A DNA stretch of 64,000 nucleotides from Ornithinibacillus caprae (GTDB lineage Bacteria > Bacillota > Bacilli > Bacillales > Amphibacillaceae). Shown here in pieces: positions 48,054-57,631 of the stretch. Location: the NCBI RefSeq assembly GCF_009728145.1, contig NZ_WOCA01000016.1, positions 34,603-98,602 of the forward strand, given 5' to 3'. The translations under genes were made by a program, and so were the position numbers. Under the pieces are notes generated by a model. That model was not told the origin of the DNA. It worked only from the letters and a program-made list of their open reading frames with translations, and did no database searches. The stretch's first letter is position 1. Each line of letters opens with the position of its first letter.

Positions 48054-48433
48054 TTCTTTGGAACAACACCAACGGTACATCGGGAAATACAGATGAGGTT
48101 ATCTTGTTCATCTACTATTTTTATTTCCCATACCATCGTTGTCTTACCGATATGAAAAGGTGTTGCTTTGGCAGTAACTTTTCCATCGCGCTTACTTTTT
48201 ACATGGTTTGCATTAATCTCTATACCAAAAACATGATAGTGCTCCAAATCAACATGCAAGCATGCTCCGATACTAGCTGCTGATTCAGCTAATGCTACAT
48301 TTGCCCCTCCATGCAAAAAGCCAGCAGGTTGATGTGTTCTACCATCAACAGGCATGTCCATTACAACCAGATTTTTATCTAGAGATACGACTTCAATCCC
48401 TAGTGATTCCAATAGTGTGTTAGATAACTCCAT
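48047..48433 (-). CDS. menI: Hotdog-fold thioesterase, probable DHNA-CoA hydrolase (MenI-like)
   Basis: Acyl-CoA thioesterase of the PaaI/YuxO type, 128 residues. The active-site region is HQPAGFLHGGANVALAESAA with the catalytic acidic residue, and HVFGIEINANHVKSKRDG follows. It lies 18 bases downstream of menA on the same strand and opposite the other men genes, so release of 1,4-dihydroxy-2-naphthoate from its CoA ester (the step between MenB and MenA) is the likely role. This is inference from context; the fold alone would allow other acyl-CoA substrates. Confidence 0.8.
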   Translation of the reverse strand: MELSNTLLESLGIEVVSLDKNLVVMDMPVDGRTHQPAGFLHGGANVALAESAASIGACLHVDLEHYHVFGIEINANHVKSKRDGKVTAKATPFHIGKTTMVWEIKIVDEQDNLICISRCTVGVVPKKK

Positions 48434-48451
48434 CCTTATTCCCCCTATATA

Positions 48452-49387
48452 TTAAAATAAATGATGAATGAATAGTGATAACCCCAGTAGAAATCCATAA
48501 ATTGAGTTTGTTTTTCCAGTAGCAATCATAGCTGGCATCATTTCTAAAGGTTGGGTTTTACCCCAGAAGTTTTTTATTACCTTTATAGCTAGAATGATTC
48601 CCAAATAGGTGATAACGGACCAAATAGGTAAAATGCCAAGAATCATATAGAGCGTTGTAAGAATATATGCAAATACAAATAATAGTGCTAGTAAGCGAAC
48701 GGCATTTGGTCTACCTAGTAATATCGCAATGGTTTTTCTTCCGTTTTTCTTGTCACCATCAAGGTCCCTTATATTATTAGCAAGCATGATACAACCAATA
48801 AAAATAGCAACTGGAATCGATATGAATAGCGCTTCGGATGTCACTGTTCCAGTTTGTATGAAATAACTAATTCCTATAATAACGGTTCCCATGAAAAATC
48901 CGGAAAAAAGTTCACCTAATGGAGTATATGCAATTGGGATTGGACCACCAGTATAAAAATAACCCAAAGCCATGCTAACGAGTCCGATTACAGCAATCCA
49001 CCAGTTGGATTCCATACAAATGTATATTCCAAGTAATAAGGAGATAACATAAAAGGCTAGTGCTAGATTTAAAACGGTCTTTGGTTTAATCCCATCTCGG
49101 ACAATGGTTCCTCCAATACCAACAGATTCTTCTGTATCAAGTCCACGAACATAATCGTAATATTCATTAAACATATTGGTTGCCGATTGAATTAACATAG
49201 AGGCAACTAGCATCGCAAGAAACAACCAAACATGTAAAGCAGTATCATTAATTGCAATCATTGTTCCAACAAAAACAGGAACAAAGGATGCTGTTAATGT
49301 ATGTGGTCTTAGAAGGCGCCACCAAACTTGAAAACCTCCTCTTTCATTTAAAGTTTGTTTTATATGATCTTTATTTGTCTTATTCAT
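48452..49387 (-). CDS. menA: 1,4-dihydroxy-2-naphthoate polyprenyltransferase MenA
   Basis: UbiA-family membrane prenyltransferase that attaches the isoprenoid tail to make demethylmenaquinone; 311 residues with about eight or nine helices. The first Asp-rich motif is NMFNEYYDYVRGLDTEES and the second NNIRDLDGDKKNGRKTIAIL. LRPHTLTASFVPVFVGT near the N-terminus is typical. It is divergent from menF and leads the menI-like gene. Confidence 0.95.
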   Translation of the reverse strand: MNKTNKDHIKQTLNERGGFQVWWRLLRPHTLTASFVPVFVGTMIAINDTALHVWLFLAMLVASMLIQSATNMFNEYYDYVRGLDTEESVGIGGTIVRDGIKPKTVLNLALAFYVISLLLGIYICMESNWWIAVIGLVSMALGYFYTGGPIPIAYTPLGELFSGFFMGTVIIGISYFIQTGTVTSEALFISIPVAIFIGCIMLANNIRDLDGDKKNGRKTIAILLGRPNAVRLLALLFVFAYILTTLYMILGILPIWSVITYLGIILAIKVIKNFWGKTQPLEMMPAMIATGKTNSIYGFLLGLSLFIHHLF

Positions 49388-49598
49388 TCTGTCTTTTCCC
49401 CCTGAGATTACTATATCATATTAAGTTTATGGAAATTGAGATAAGGTGTCAATTAGATAATGTGGTATGATAGGATATGGAAATTAATGTAGATATCGTA
49501 AGGTTGAAATATAGTTCCATTTCTTGAGAAAGAATAAAAAAGAGAATAAAATAGATAAGAAAGTTTGTCGTAGTTTTTAACATGGAGGTTTAACCTAG

Positions 49599-50984
49599 AT
49601 GCTTAAGATAAAAGAAGACCTTTTAGAATCTATGCTTGATAAAGCAATTCATTCGATACAATCAAGTAATATAAAACTTGTGAGTTATACCAAACAATTA
49701 GATGACATAAATCCATTATCTTTTTTTGAAGCAGCCAAGTCTATTCGTGGTAACCGATCATTTTGGAAAAGCTCAGTTGATGATTTTTATATGGTTGGAG
49801 TTGGTGCTGCATTTGAAATAGAAACAGAACAGCCAGACATTTTATATATAGAAAATAAATGGCAGACTATTCTTGAAGATGCCATGATCCATAACCCATA
49901 TCAAGTACCTGGTACTGGAATAGTGGCTCTTGGTGGTATGGCATTTGATCCATATAAAAAATCAACCGACTTATGGAAAAATTATAACGCAAGCCAATTT
50001 ACAATACCGGAATTTACTCTTACGAAGCACAATGGGAATTTCTATTTTACATCTATTGTTCGAGTAAATAAGAATGACCATGCGAAACAATTACTTCATC
50101 AGTTAAAAGGAAAGGAAAAAGAATTGTTATCACCACTAGAAGATTGGCCAGAGAAGGTAAGTGTGGTTTCTAAAGAAGAAATTAAGCCAGAACAATGGAA
50201 GCAAACTGTACAGAAAGCAACAGAAGAAATTAAAAAATGTAATGCAGAAAAGATCGTTCTTGCTCGGGAGATTCGACTACAGCTTTCGAATCAGGCTGAA
50301 GTAAGTAATGTACTTGAACAATTAATCGATACACAGCCTACCAGTTATATCTTTGCCTTTGAGCATGGAGAGGATTGTTTTATAGGTGCAACTCCTGAAC
50401 GCCTAGTGAAATTAGAGGGAAGAGAATTACTTTCAACTTGTTTGGCAGGAACAGCACCTAGAGGAATGACAGAGGAAGAAGATCAAAAATATAAATTTTC
50501 ATTGTTACAGGACCAGAAAAACCGTGAGGAGCATGATTTTGTTGTTCAGATGATTAAGCATGCAATGGAAGAATATTGTGAAAACATTGATATACCAAAT
50601 GAACCAGTTATTCTAGCGTTAACTAATTTGCAGCACTTATATACACCTGTACGAGCAACATTAAAAGAGGGATATAGTATTTTAAATATCATTGATAATC
50701 TACATCCAACACCTGCTTTAGGAGGAACACCAAGAAAAGAATCATTAGAATTTATCCGTCATTATGAACAACTGGATCGCGGTTGGTATGGTGCTCCAAT
50801 AGGTTGGTTAGATAGCAATGAAAATGGTGAGTTTGCTGTTGCAATACGTTCTGGACTTATTCAAGGGAACCGGGCAACACTGTTTGCTGGGTGTGGTATT
50901 GTTGAAGATTCCAATCCAGAAGCGGAGTATGAGGAAACCAACATAAAATTCTTACCAATGTTGTCCGTTTTAGGAGGATTATGA
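49599..50984 (+). CDS. menF: Isochorismate synthase MenF
   Basis: First menaquinone-specific enzyme, chorismate to isochorismate, 461 residues. The C-terminal chorismate-binding domain carries KIVLAREIRLQLSNQAEV, FIGATPERLVKLEGRELLST, LAGTAPRG, HPTPALGGTPRKESLEFIR and FAGCGIVEDSNPEAEYEET. The N-terminal part is the usual variable domain. GGAGG precedes the ATG. The stop overlaps the menD start by four bases (ATGA), so menF-menD-menH is translationally coupled. Confidence 0.94.
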   Translation: MLKIKEDLLESMLDKAIHSIQSSNIKLVSYTKQLDDINPLSFFEAAKSIRGNRSFWKSSVDDFYMVGVGAAFEIETEQPDILYIENKWQTILEDAMIHNPYQVPGTGIVALGGMAFDPYKKSTDLWKNYNASQFTIPEFTLTKHNGNFYFTSIVRVNKNDHAKQLLHQLKGKEKELLSPLEDWPEKVSVVSKEEIKPEQWKQTVQKATEEIKKCNAEKIVLAREIRLQLSNQAEVSNVLEQLIDTQPTSYIFAFEHGEDCFIGATPERLVKLEGRELLSTCLAGTAPRGMTEEEDQKYKFSLLQDQKNREEHDFVVQMIKHAMEEYCENIDIPNEPVILALTNLQHLYTPVRATLKEGYSILNIIDNLHPTPALGGTPRKESLEFIRHYEQLDRGWYGAPIGWLDSNENGEFAVAIRSGLIQGNRATLFAGCGIVEDSNPEAEYEETNIKFLPMLSVLGGL

Positions 50985-52726
50985 TGGAATATAAAGAGCA
51001 TTTAACAAGATATATGGCAAATTTTGTAGATGAATTAGCAAAAACTGGTTTAACAGATGTTGTCATCTCCCCAGGTTCACGATCAACACCACTTGCTATG
51101 ACCATGGCAGAACATCCAACTATAAAAGAATGGATAATTTTAGATGAACGATCTGCTGCCTTTTTTGGACTAGGTTTGGCAAAACAAACGAAACGAGCTG
51201 TTGCATTGGTTTGTTCGTCCGGTACTGCTGCTGCCAATTATTTTCCTGCAATTGTGGAGGCGTATCAAAGTAGAGTACCACTTGTGGTATTGACAGCGGA
51301 TCGTCCACACGAATTACGTGATGTCGGAGCACCACAGGCTATTGATCAAATTAAATTATATGGTGACTATGTTAAATGGTTTCAGGAGATGTCTATGCCA
51401 GAAGCAACTCCTGCTATGTTAGCTTATGTTAGAAAAAATGCAGCACGAGCTGTTCAGACTGCCCAAGGAGATAATGCTGGTCCAGTCCATTTAAATTTTC
51501 CATTTCGTGAACCATTAATTCCAGATTTTACAGTAGAAAACTTATGGGGAGAAACAACGGAAGAATCTTATGCACCGGTTATCGAGGGGCAAAGAGTAAT
51601 ACCAGAAAATATGATTTGTTCAATTATCGGCAACCTTCAATTAGTAAAACGAGGCGTTATCGTATGTGGACCACAGGTAGATGAAGAATTGGGACAAGCT
51701 ATTACCAAGCTTGCTGCTCTATGGAAGTTACCAATATTAGCAGATCCTCTATCACAAGTAAGAGCTGGTAATCATCCAAAGAATCATATTATTGAAGGTT
51801 ATGATGCATTTTTAAGGAATAAACATTACCGAAAAAAATTAAAACCAGATTTTATAATTCGATTTGGAGCGATGCCAGTTTCTAAACCATATCTGTTCTA
51901 CGTACAGGAAAATCAGGATGCTAAGCAATATGTTGTAGAAAACCATGGTGGTCATCGAGAACCAGTAGGAAACCGAACGGAATTTATTTATTCCGACCCA
52001 GTTTCTTTCTGTACACAGTTGATAGAGCAAGGTGGAGACTTGAAGTTTTCATCTAATTGGCTCCAAACATGGAAGAACATGAATCATATCACCAAAAAAC
52101 ATCTCACAGATGTTTCTGGTGAAGCTTTAACGGAAGGTTCAGCTGTTAGGAAACTCATCTCCACATTACCTAATGAAAGCAGTTTATATGTTGGAAATAG
52201 TATGGCAGTTAGGGATGTAGATACTTTCTTTTTAACTACTTCTAAAAATATTTATGTTTTAGCTAATCGTGGTGCAAATGGAATCGATGGCATCATATCC
52301 AGTGCCTTAGGAGCAGCAGCTACTGGGACACCGGTTACCTTGGTTTTAGGAGATTTATCTTTCTTTCACGATTTGAATGGATTATTAGCTTCCAAACATT
52401 ATCAATTAAATATAACGATTTTATTGATTAACAATAATGGTGGGGGGATATTCTCATTCCTACCACAGGCATCGGAACGTAAACATTTTGAAGCTTTATT
52501 TGGAACCCCGGTGAACCTTGACTTTAAACAGGCAGTAGATCTATATGGAGGATATTATCATAAAGCCTCAAATGAAATGGAACTAGAAAAAGCTTTACGT
52601 GAATCTTATCAAGAGTCGGGACTTTCCGTTGTGGAAGTAATTACAAACAGGGAAGAAAACGTTACATGGCATCGTAATTTATGGGCAGATATAAATAATG
52701 ACATTTCTAAGTCGGTGGTCGAATGA
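50981..52726 (+). CDS. menD: SEPHCHC synthase MenD
   Basis: ThDP-dependent synthase joining isochorismate and 2-oxoglutarate, 581 residues. The N-terminal Glu region is VVISPGSRSTPLAMTMAEHP; the ThDP motif runs from LVLGDLSFFHDLNGLLASKH to ITILLINNNGGGIFSFLPQ. Two adjacent in-frame ATGs (50981 and 50984) are possible; AGGAGG is nearer-optimal for the second. It overlaps menF and menH by four bases each. Confidence 0.95.
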   Translation: MMEYKEHLTRYMANFVDELAKTGLTDVVISPGSRSTPLAMTMAEHPTIKEWIILDERSAAFFGLGLAKQTKRAVALVCSSGTAAANYFPAIVEAYQSRVPLVVLTADRPHELRDVGAPQAIDQIKLYGDYVKWFQEMSMPEATPAMLAYVRKNAARAVQTAQGDNAGPVHLNFPFREPLIPDFTVENLWGETTEESYAPVIEGQRVIPENMICSIIGNLQLVKRGVIVCGPQVDEELGQAITKLAALWKLPILADPLSQVRAGNHPKNHIIEGYDAFLRNKHYRKKLKPDFIIRFGAMPVSKPYLFYVQENQDAKQYVVENHGGHREPVGNRTEFIYSDPVSFCTQLIEQGGDLKFSSNWLQTWKNMNHITKKHLTDVSGEALTEGSAVRKLISTLPNESSLYVGNSMAVRDVDTFFLTTSKNIYVLANRGANGIDGIISSALGAAATGTPVTLVLGDLSFFHDLNGLLASKHYQLNITILLINNNGGGIFSFLPQASERKHFEALFGTPVNLDFKQAVDLYGGYYHKASNEMELEKALRESYQESGLSVVEVITNREENVTWHRNLWADINNDISKSVVE

Positions 52727-53529
52727 AATTTAATATAGGGGATGCTACCTACTGGTATGAAATTCATGGTATAGGTGAACCTGTTGTTTTCCTCCATGGA
52801 TTTACAGGTAGCTCTCAGACATGGTCACCGCTTGTACATAATTTGAAATCTAAATTTCAAATCGTCACCATTGACTTACCTGGACATGGAAAAACTAAAA
52901 TAAATTCACCAAGAACGATGGAAGCATGTTGTCATGATTTAAACCAACTATTTCAACACCTGTCACTTGAGTCAGTCCACCTAGTTGGTTATTCTATGGG
53001 GGGAAGAACGGCTCTTTCGTTTGCAATGCTTTATCCTGGATTAATTAAGTCACTGATACTAGAAAGTGCTTCACCAGGGTTAGCTTTACAACAAGAACGA
53101 CATAATCGAAGGGCTAACGATGAAAAGCTTGCGGAAAGAATTGAAAAAGAGGGCTTAGAGTCTTTTGTTGATTTTTGGGAAAACATCCCATTATTTAACA
53201 CGCAGAAACAGTTACCCAGTAATAAACAGAAAATCATTCGAGACGAAAGAATGTCCCATACCGAAAAAGGTTTAGCGTGCTCCTTAAGACACATGGGAAC
53301 CGGTAGTCAACCTAGTTGGTGGAATGAATTATCAAACTTTCATAAACCTGTTTTGTTAATGGCTGGTGAATATGATCATAAGTTTGTTAAAATAAATGAA
53401 AGAATGAAGGAAAGCCTATCAAATAGTGATTTAAGGATCATAAAAAATGCTGGGCATGCAATTCATGTGGAACAAGCTGAGATTTTTGGTAAAATAGTAA
53501 CGGAGTTTATTTTACAGAACTCATTGTAG
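52723..53529 (+). CDS. menH: SHCHC synthase MenH
   Basis: Alpha/beta-hydrolase that removes pyruvate from the MenD product, 268 residues. The oxyanion region is VVFLHGFTGSSQTWSPL, the nucleophile is in VGYSMGGRTALSFAM, the Asp in MAGEYDHKFV and the His in NAGHAIHVEQAEIF. The Arg after SMGG is typical of MenH. It overlaps menD by four bases and precedes menB by 39. Confidence 0.93.
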   Translation: MKFNIGDATYWYEIHGIGEPVVFLHGFTGSSQTWSPLVHNLKSKFQIVTIDLPGHGKTKINSPRTMEACCHDLNQLFQHLSLESVHLVGYSMGGRTALSFAMLYPGLIKSLILESASPGLALQQERHNRRANDEKLAERIEKEGLESFVDFWENIPLFNTQKQLPSNKQKIIRDERMSHTEKGLACSLRHMGTGSQPSWWNELSNFHKPVLLMAGEYDHKFVKINERMKESLSNSDLRIIKNAGHAIHVEQAEIFGKIVTEFILQNSL

Positions 53530-53568
53530 TATTTTTACATAATAAAGGAACAATTAAGGAGGAATTAC

Positions 53569-54387
53569 ATGACTGTAGCATGGGAAAAAGTAAGAGATTA
53601 CGAAGAGATTATTTATGAGAAATACAATGGAATTGCTAAAGTGACGATTAACCGTGCGGAAAAGCGTAATGCATTTACACCACTAACAGTGAATGAAATG
53701 ATTGATGCATTTGCGGATGCACGTGATGATTCATCCGTTGGTGTAATTGTATTAGCTGGTGCTGGAGACAAAGCATTTTGCTCTGGTGGAGACCAATCCG
53801 TAAGAGGGCATGGTGGTTATGTTGGAAGTGATCAAGTACCACGTTTAAACGTATTAGACCTTCAGCGGTTAATTCGTACGATTCCAAAACCAGTAATAGC
53901 CATGGTATCTGGTTATGCAATTGGTGGCGGACATGTATTACATGTTGTTTGTGATTTAACCATTGCTGCTGATAATGCTATTTTTGGACAAACTGGACCT
54001 AAAGTTGGAAGCTTTGATGCCGGTTATGGTGCTGGGTTATTGGCCCGTATGGTTGGTCATAAACGTGCTCGTGAGATTTGGTTCTTATGCCGTCAATACA
54101 ATGCGGAAGAAGCATATGAAATGGGCTTAGTAAATACGGTTGTTCCTCTTGAGAAATTAGAAGAGGAGACGATTCAGTGGTGTGAAGAAATTTTAGAAAA
54201 GTCACCAACTGCACTACGATTCTTAAAAGCATCCTTTAATGCGGATACAGATGGATTAGCTGGACTTCAACAAATGGGCGGAGACGCAACATTGCTGTAT
54301 TACACTACAGATGAAGCAAAAGAGGGTAGAGATGCATTTAAGGAAAAAAGAAAGCCAGATTTTGATCAATTCCCACGCTTCCCGTGA
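53569..54387 (+). CDS. menB: Naphthoate (DHNA-CoA) synthase MenB
   Basis: Crotonase-fold enzyme that closes the second ring, making DHNA-CoA; 272 residues. Signature segments are [56 protein letters not shown] and [26 protein letters not shown] precedes the ATG. A terminator follows, separating it from menE. Confidence 0.97.
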   Translation: MTVAWEKVRDYEEIIYEKYNGIAKVTINRAEKRNAFTPLTVNEMIDAFADARDDSSVGVIVLAGAGDKAFCSGGDQSVRGHGGYVGSDQVPRLNVLDLQRLIRTIPKPVIAMVSGYAIGGGHVLHVVCDLTIAADNAIFGQTGPKVGSFDAGYGAGLLARMVGHKRAREIWFLCRQYNAEEAYEMGLVNTVVPLEKLEEETIQWCEEILEKSPTALRFLKASFNADTDGLAGLQQMGGDATLLYYTTDEAKEGRDAFKEKRKPDFDQFPRFP

Positions 54388-54412
54388 TCTATATGGGACG
54401 ACGTATTGAGAG

Positions 54413-54438
54413 ACCTTTGCTATGAAGCAAAGGTTTTT
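54413..54438 (+). terminator. Terminator between menB and menE
   Basis: ACCTTTGC and GCAAAGGT form an 8-bp stem followed by TTTT. The hairpin is modest, so partial readthrough into menE is likely. Confidence 0.7.
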
Positions 54439-54542
54439 CCATTATTAGCAGTCAAGAAGGTTTTATAAGCATAAAAACAAATACGATATCCACTATTAAT
54501 ACGATATGAAAGTCAAGTTTTCTAAATAAGGGGGGATTTCTG

Positions 54543-55997
54543 ATGACGGAAACGATTCCTCATTGGTTAACAAAACAAGCGTATTTAGCTCCTAATCAAC
54601 CTGCAATAGAATTAGAGAATGGTACAACACTAACTTTTCTTGAATTAAAACAAAAGAGCCAGATATTTGCTAGAAAATTAGCAAGCTTGGGAGTCAAAAA
54701 TGGGGATCATATAGGTGTTTTGTCAACGAATGACGTAAGAATGATCATTGCTATCCACGCATTAAGCTATCTTGGATCAGTGGGGGTTTTATTAAATACC
54801 AGACTTACGACACAAGAATTAAACTATCAACTCCGTGATGCAAAGGTTTCAATTGTTCTTACCTTGGATGACCTTTATCCCAAGGCAGAACAATTGGATG
54901 TTGAGATCGTTCGATCGTTTTCCATGATTGATGATTGTATGGAAAAGAAAATACCATTAGTTACGGAACTAAACTTAGAAGATGATTTTACAATTATCTA
55001 TACTTCTGGAACAACTGGTTTTCCAAAAGGAGTTGTACATACGTATGGGAACCATTGGTGGAGTGCTATTAGCTCTGCCTTAAATCTTGGTTTGTCTAAA
55101 GAAGATAAGTGGTTGGCTACTTTACCGATGTTCCATGTGGGAGGATTATCTATCTATTTAAAAAGCGTTATTTATGGTATGCCGGTAATGTTGTTTGAAA
55201 AGTTTCATGTGGGAAGTGTCCATCATGCTATTATGCATCGAGGTGTTACCATGATATCAGTTGTTACTATAATGGTACAACGGTTGATGGAAAAGCTAGG
55301 CGAAGAATTTTACCCTGAACATTTCCGCTGCATGCTTTTAGGCGGAGGACCTGCACCTAAAGCATTATTAGAAAAAGCAAAGGAAAAGCTGGTACCGGTC
55401 TTTCAATCATATGGTATGACAGAAACATCATCTCAAATTGCAACATTAAGCCCCCACGATGCCTTGAATAAGGTAGGTTCCTCCGGAAAACCTTTAGTAC
55501 CTGCGCAATTAGATATTATTAATCCAGATCATGAAAATATCGGTGAAATTCTTGTGAAAGGTCCGATGGTAACGAAAGGGTATTTTCAAAATCAAGCTGC
55601 TAATGAAGGCTCCTTCAAAGATGGTTGGCTTGCAACGGGAGATCTAGGCTACCTTGACGAAGAAGGGTTTTTATATGTAGTGGATAGAAGGAAGGACCTA
55701 ATTATTTCAGGAGGAGAAAATATATATCCCTCCGAGGTAGAAAGTGTAATAGCCGGTTTGGAGCAAGTAAAAGAAGTTGGTGTAGTAGGTGTGGAGAATG
55801 AGAAGTGGGGACAAGTGCCGTATGCTTTTATTGTTCCGAATGATCCAAAATTAGATAAGGAAGATGTTTATCACTTCCTTCAAACACGGCTGGCAGCATA
55901 TAAGATTCCAAATGAGATCTATTTTGTAGAAGAATTACCTAGAAATGCTTCGAACAAATTAGTTAGAAGTAAGCTATTAAACTTAATGAATAAATAG
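54543..55997 (+). CDS. menE: O-succinylbenzoate-CoA ligase MenE
   Basis: ANL-family adenylate-forming enzyme activating o-succinylbenzoate with CoA, 484 residues. The AMP-binding loop is IIYTSGTTGFPKGVVHTYGN, followed by SYGMTETSSQIATLSP, WLATGDLGYLDEEGFLYVVD and RRKDLIISGGENIYPSEVES; the C-terminal Lys is in LPRNASNKLVRSKL. AAGGGGGG precedes the ATG. In pathway order it acts before MenB. menC (o-succinylbenzoate synthase) is not in the window. Confidence 0.95.
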   Translation: MTETIPHWLTKQAYLAPNQPAIELENGTTLTFLELKQKSQIFARKLASLGVKNGDHIGVLSTNDVRMIIAIHALSYLGSVGVLLNTRLTTQELNYQLRDAKVSIVLTLDDLYPKAEQLDVEIVRSFSMIDDCMEKKIPLVTELNLEDDFTIIYTSGTTGFPKGVVHTYGNHWWSAISSALNLGLSKEDKWLATLPMFHVGGLSIYLKSVIYGMPVMLFEKFHVGSVHHAIMHRGVTMISVVTIMVQRLMEKLGEEFYPEHFRCMLLGGGPAPKALLEKAKEKLVPVFQSYGMTETSSQIATLSPHDALNKVGSSGKPLVPAQLDIINPDHENIGEILVKGPMVTKGYFQNQAANEGSFKDGWLATGDLGYLDEEGFLYVVDRRKDLIISGGENIYPSEVESVIAGLEQVKEVGVVGVENEKWGQVPYAFIVPNDPKLDKEDVYHFLQTRLAAYKIPNEIYFVEELPRNASNKLVRSKLLNLMNK

Positions 55998-56080
55998 AAG
56001 CGAAAGCAACAATAATGAAACGCCCGGTTTAAAAACGAATGTTTATTAAGAAGGGCTAGGATGGATTTTCTACGGTTCGA

Positions 56081-56120
56081 GACTAATTCATAGTTGATGT
56101 AGAATGCGCAGTAACTTCTC
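56081..56120 (+). repeat. Copy of the end of the 13.4-kb inverted-repeat element
   Basis: TAATTCATAGTTGATGTAGA and GCGCAGTAAC match, inverted, the right edge of the element at 13347-13473 (TAATTCGTAGTTGATGTAAA, GTGCAGTTAC). The matching run is about 35 bases with a few differences. What follows (56121-56195) is not clearly matched. Confidence 0.55.
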
Positions 56121-56189
56121 TCCGGCATGGTTATTAACTTTCTTCCGCTCCTTCAAAACGATTGCTATAACACCGCTGCGGCAGAATAC

Positions 56190-56420
56190 TTCGCTGTCAC
56201 TTCCAGCACAAGGCCGACATCTGTTCAAGCTACTTGCAGCCACTTTCACAGTGTCTAATTTGCCGTGGGCACGGCATCAGCCAGGGAGCATCTTGGGTAT
56301 GCTTCTTTGCCCTTGCGCTGAGGAATATGCTTCGAAGCGATGCTAGAAGACGCAGGCGCATCACTCTGTGGTCTTCGGACGCATGCTGTTCGCACAGGAC
56401 AAGGAATACATAGACAGCAT
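56190..56420 (+). repeat. Interspersed repeat family R1, copy 2
   Basis: CTTTCACAGTGTCTAATTTG, CGTGGGCACGGCATCAGCC, GTATGCTTCTTTGCCCTTGC, GCTAGAAGACGCAGGCGCAT and GACGCATGCTG follow in the same order and spacing as at 29081-29238. Small insertions and losses separate the copies. It occupies most of the 600-bp gap between menE and the FNR gene; 56421-56598 shows no gene, only AT-rich sequence with short ACTAGTGGTGG / ATAGTAGTGG echoes. Confidence 0.8.
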
Positions 56421-56598
56421 TACGCCTCACGAAGAAAATTGACTTTTATTTTTGAGGAGTATTCTGCCACACTAGTGGTGGTGTTGTGATTTTTGGAGAG
56501 TAAATACCCACTATAATAGTAGTGGCATTACGTATAAAAATTGTTTCATACCTTAAGTTGTGCAATCTATACAAAATTTTGGCCAAGCTTATTTCTAT

Positions 56599-57612
56599 TT
56601 AATTGTTCTTCATTAGTGGTTCATAATTAGTTGAATAGATCGGTTTAAGTTCTTCTTTAGGTGCTATATGTAATTTCGCGTGATTCACAGCTATTGGCCC
56701 TTCATTAAACCCTCCAGCTATTAGGTTTAATTTACCCTCATAGTTGGCTATATCGCCTACTGCAAATATTCCTGGAATCGATGTAGCCATTGTATGATTT
56801 ACCTGTATAGTTCCATTATTCATTACCATTCCCCATTCAGTGATGGAGCCAAGATCAATAATAAATCCATGATTTACAATGACGCTGTCTATTGTAATTT
56901 CCTCTAATTTATTACTGCCTACTTCCTTGATAACTACACTTGAGATTTGTCCGTTACTTCCTTTTAGCTCGATCATTTCAAAAGGACTAAATACTCGAAC
57001 CGAAGAATTTTTCATTTTAGTTATATTACTTTCAATACCAGAGAAATCTGGTTTTCGATATACTACTGAAACTGTTTCTGCTATCGGTTCAAGTTCATTT
57101 GCCCAATCTATAGCGGAATTACCTCCGCCAGAAATTAGAACATGTTTTCCAGCATAGCTATTTAGTTTATTAATGTGATAATGAAGGCTAGTACCTTCAA
57201 AGTGATTAGCTTCTGGAAGGTCCAGTTTAACTGACTGTAATGTTCCATAGCCCGTAGCTAATATAACCGTTTTCGTAAGATGGTTCGTACCATTATGACT
57301 AGTTAATAGAAACGTACCATCATCTAATCTCTTCATTTTTGTAATTTGTTGTTCTAATACAACCGTAGGATCAAATGTCATTGCTTGTTCAATTAAATTC
57401 TCTGTGAATTCTTCCCCTGAAATATGTGGAATTCCTCCAACATCACGAATGATTTTTTCTGGATAAAAATAAGGTACCTTTCCCCCTAAAAAAGGGAGGA
57501 ATTCTATTATTTTGGTTTTCATTTCTCGCATTCCACTATAAAATGCTGTGAATAATCCTACTGGACCACCACCAATAATTGTCACATCATATAATTCTAG
57601 TTCTCTTGACAT
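56599..57612 (-). CDS. Second ferredoxin/flavodoxin-NADP reductase, siderophore operon
   Basis: YumC paralog, 337 residues, of the thioredoxin reductase-like FNR group (like B. subtilis YcgT). FAD motif TIIGGGPVGLFTAFYSGMR, NADPH motif HVLISGGGNSAIDWANELEP and C-terminal IFAVGDIANYEGKLNLIAGG are present, with no CxxC. AGGAGG precedes the ATG, 19 bases after the permease stop, so it closes a Fur-controlled operon. It may supply electrons for releasing iron from siderophores; this is inferred from position. Confidence 0.9.
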   Translation of the reverse strand: MSRELELYDVTIIGGGPVGLFTAFYSGMREMKTKIIEFLPFLGGKVPYFYPEKIIRDVGGIPHISGEEFTENLIEQAMTFDPTVVLEQQITKMKRLDDGTFLLTSHNGTNHLTKTVILATGYGTLQSVKLDLPEANHFEGTSLHYHINKLNSYAGKHVLISGGGNSAIDWANELEPIAETVSVVYRKPDFSGIESNITKMKNSSVRVFSPFEMIELKGSNGQISSVVIKEVGSNKLEEITIDSVIVNHGFIIDLGSITEWGMVMNNGTIQVNHTMATSIPGIFAVGDIANYEGKLNLIAGGFNEGPIAVNHAKLHIAPKEELKPIYSTNYEPLMKNN

Positions 57613-57631
57613 ATGTTTTCCTCCTAGTCGG

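Noticed and set aside
56104..56430. Open frames on both strands in the gap before the FNR gene
   Set aside because: They follow the R1 repeat, which is also non-coding in its other copy, where the frames are not kept.
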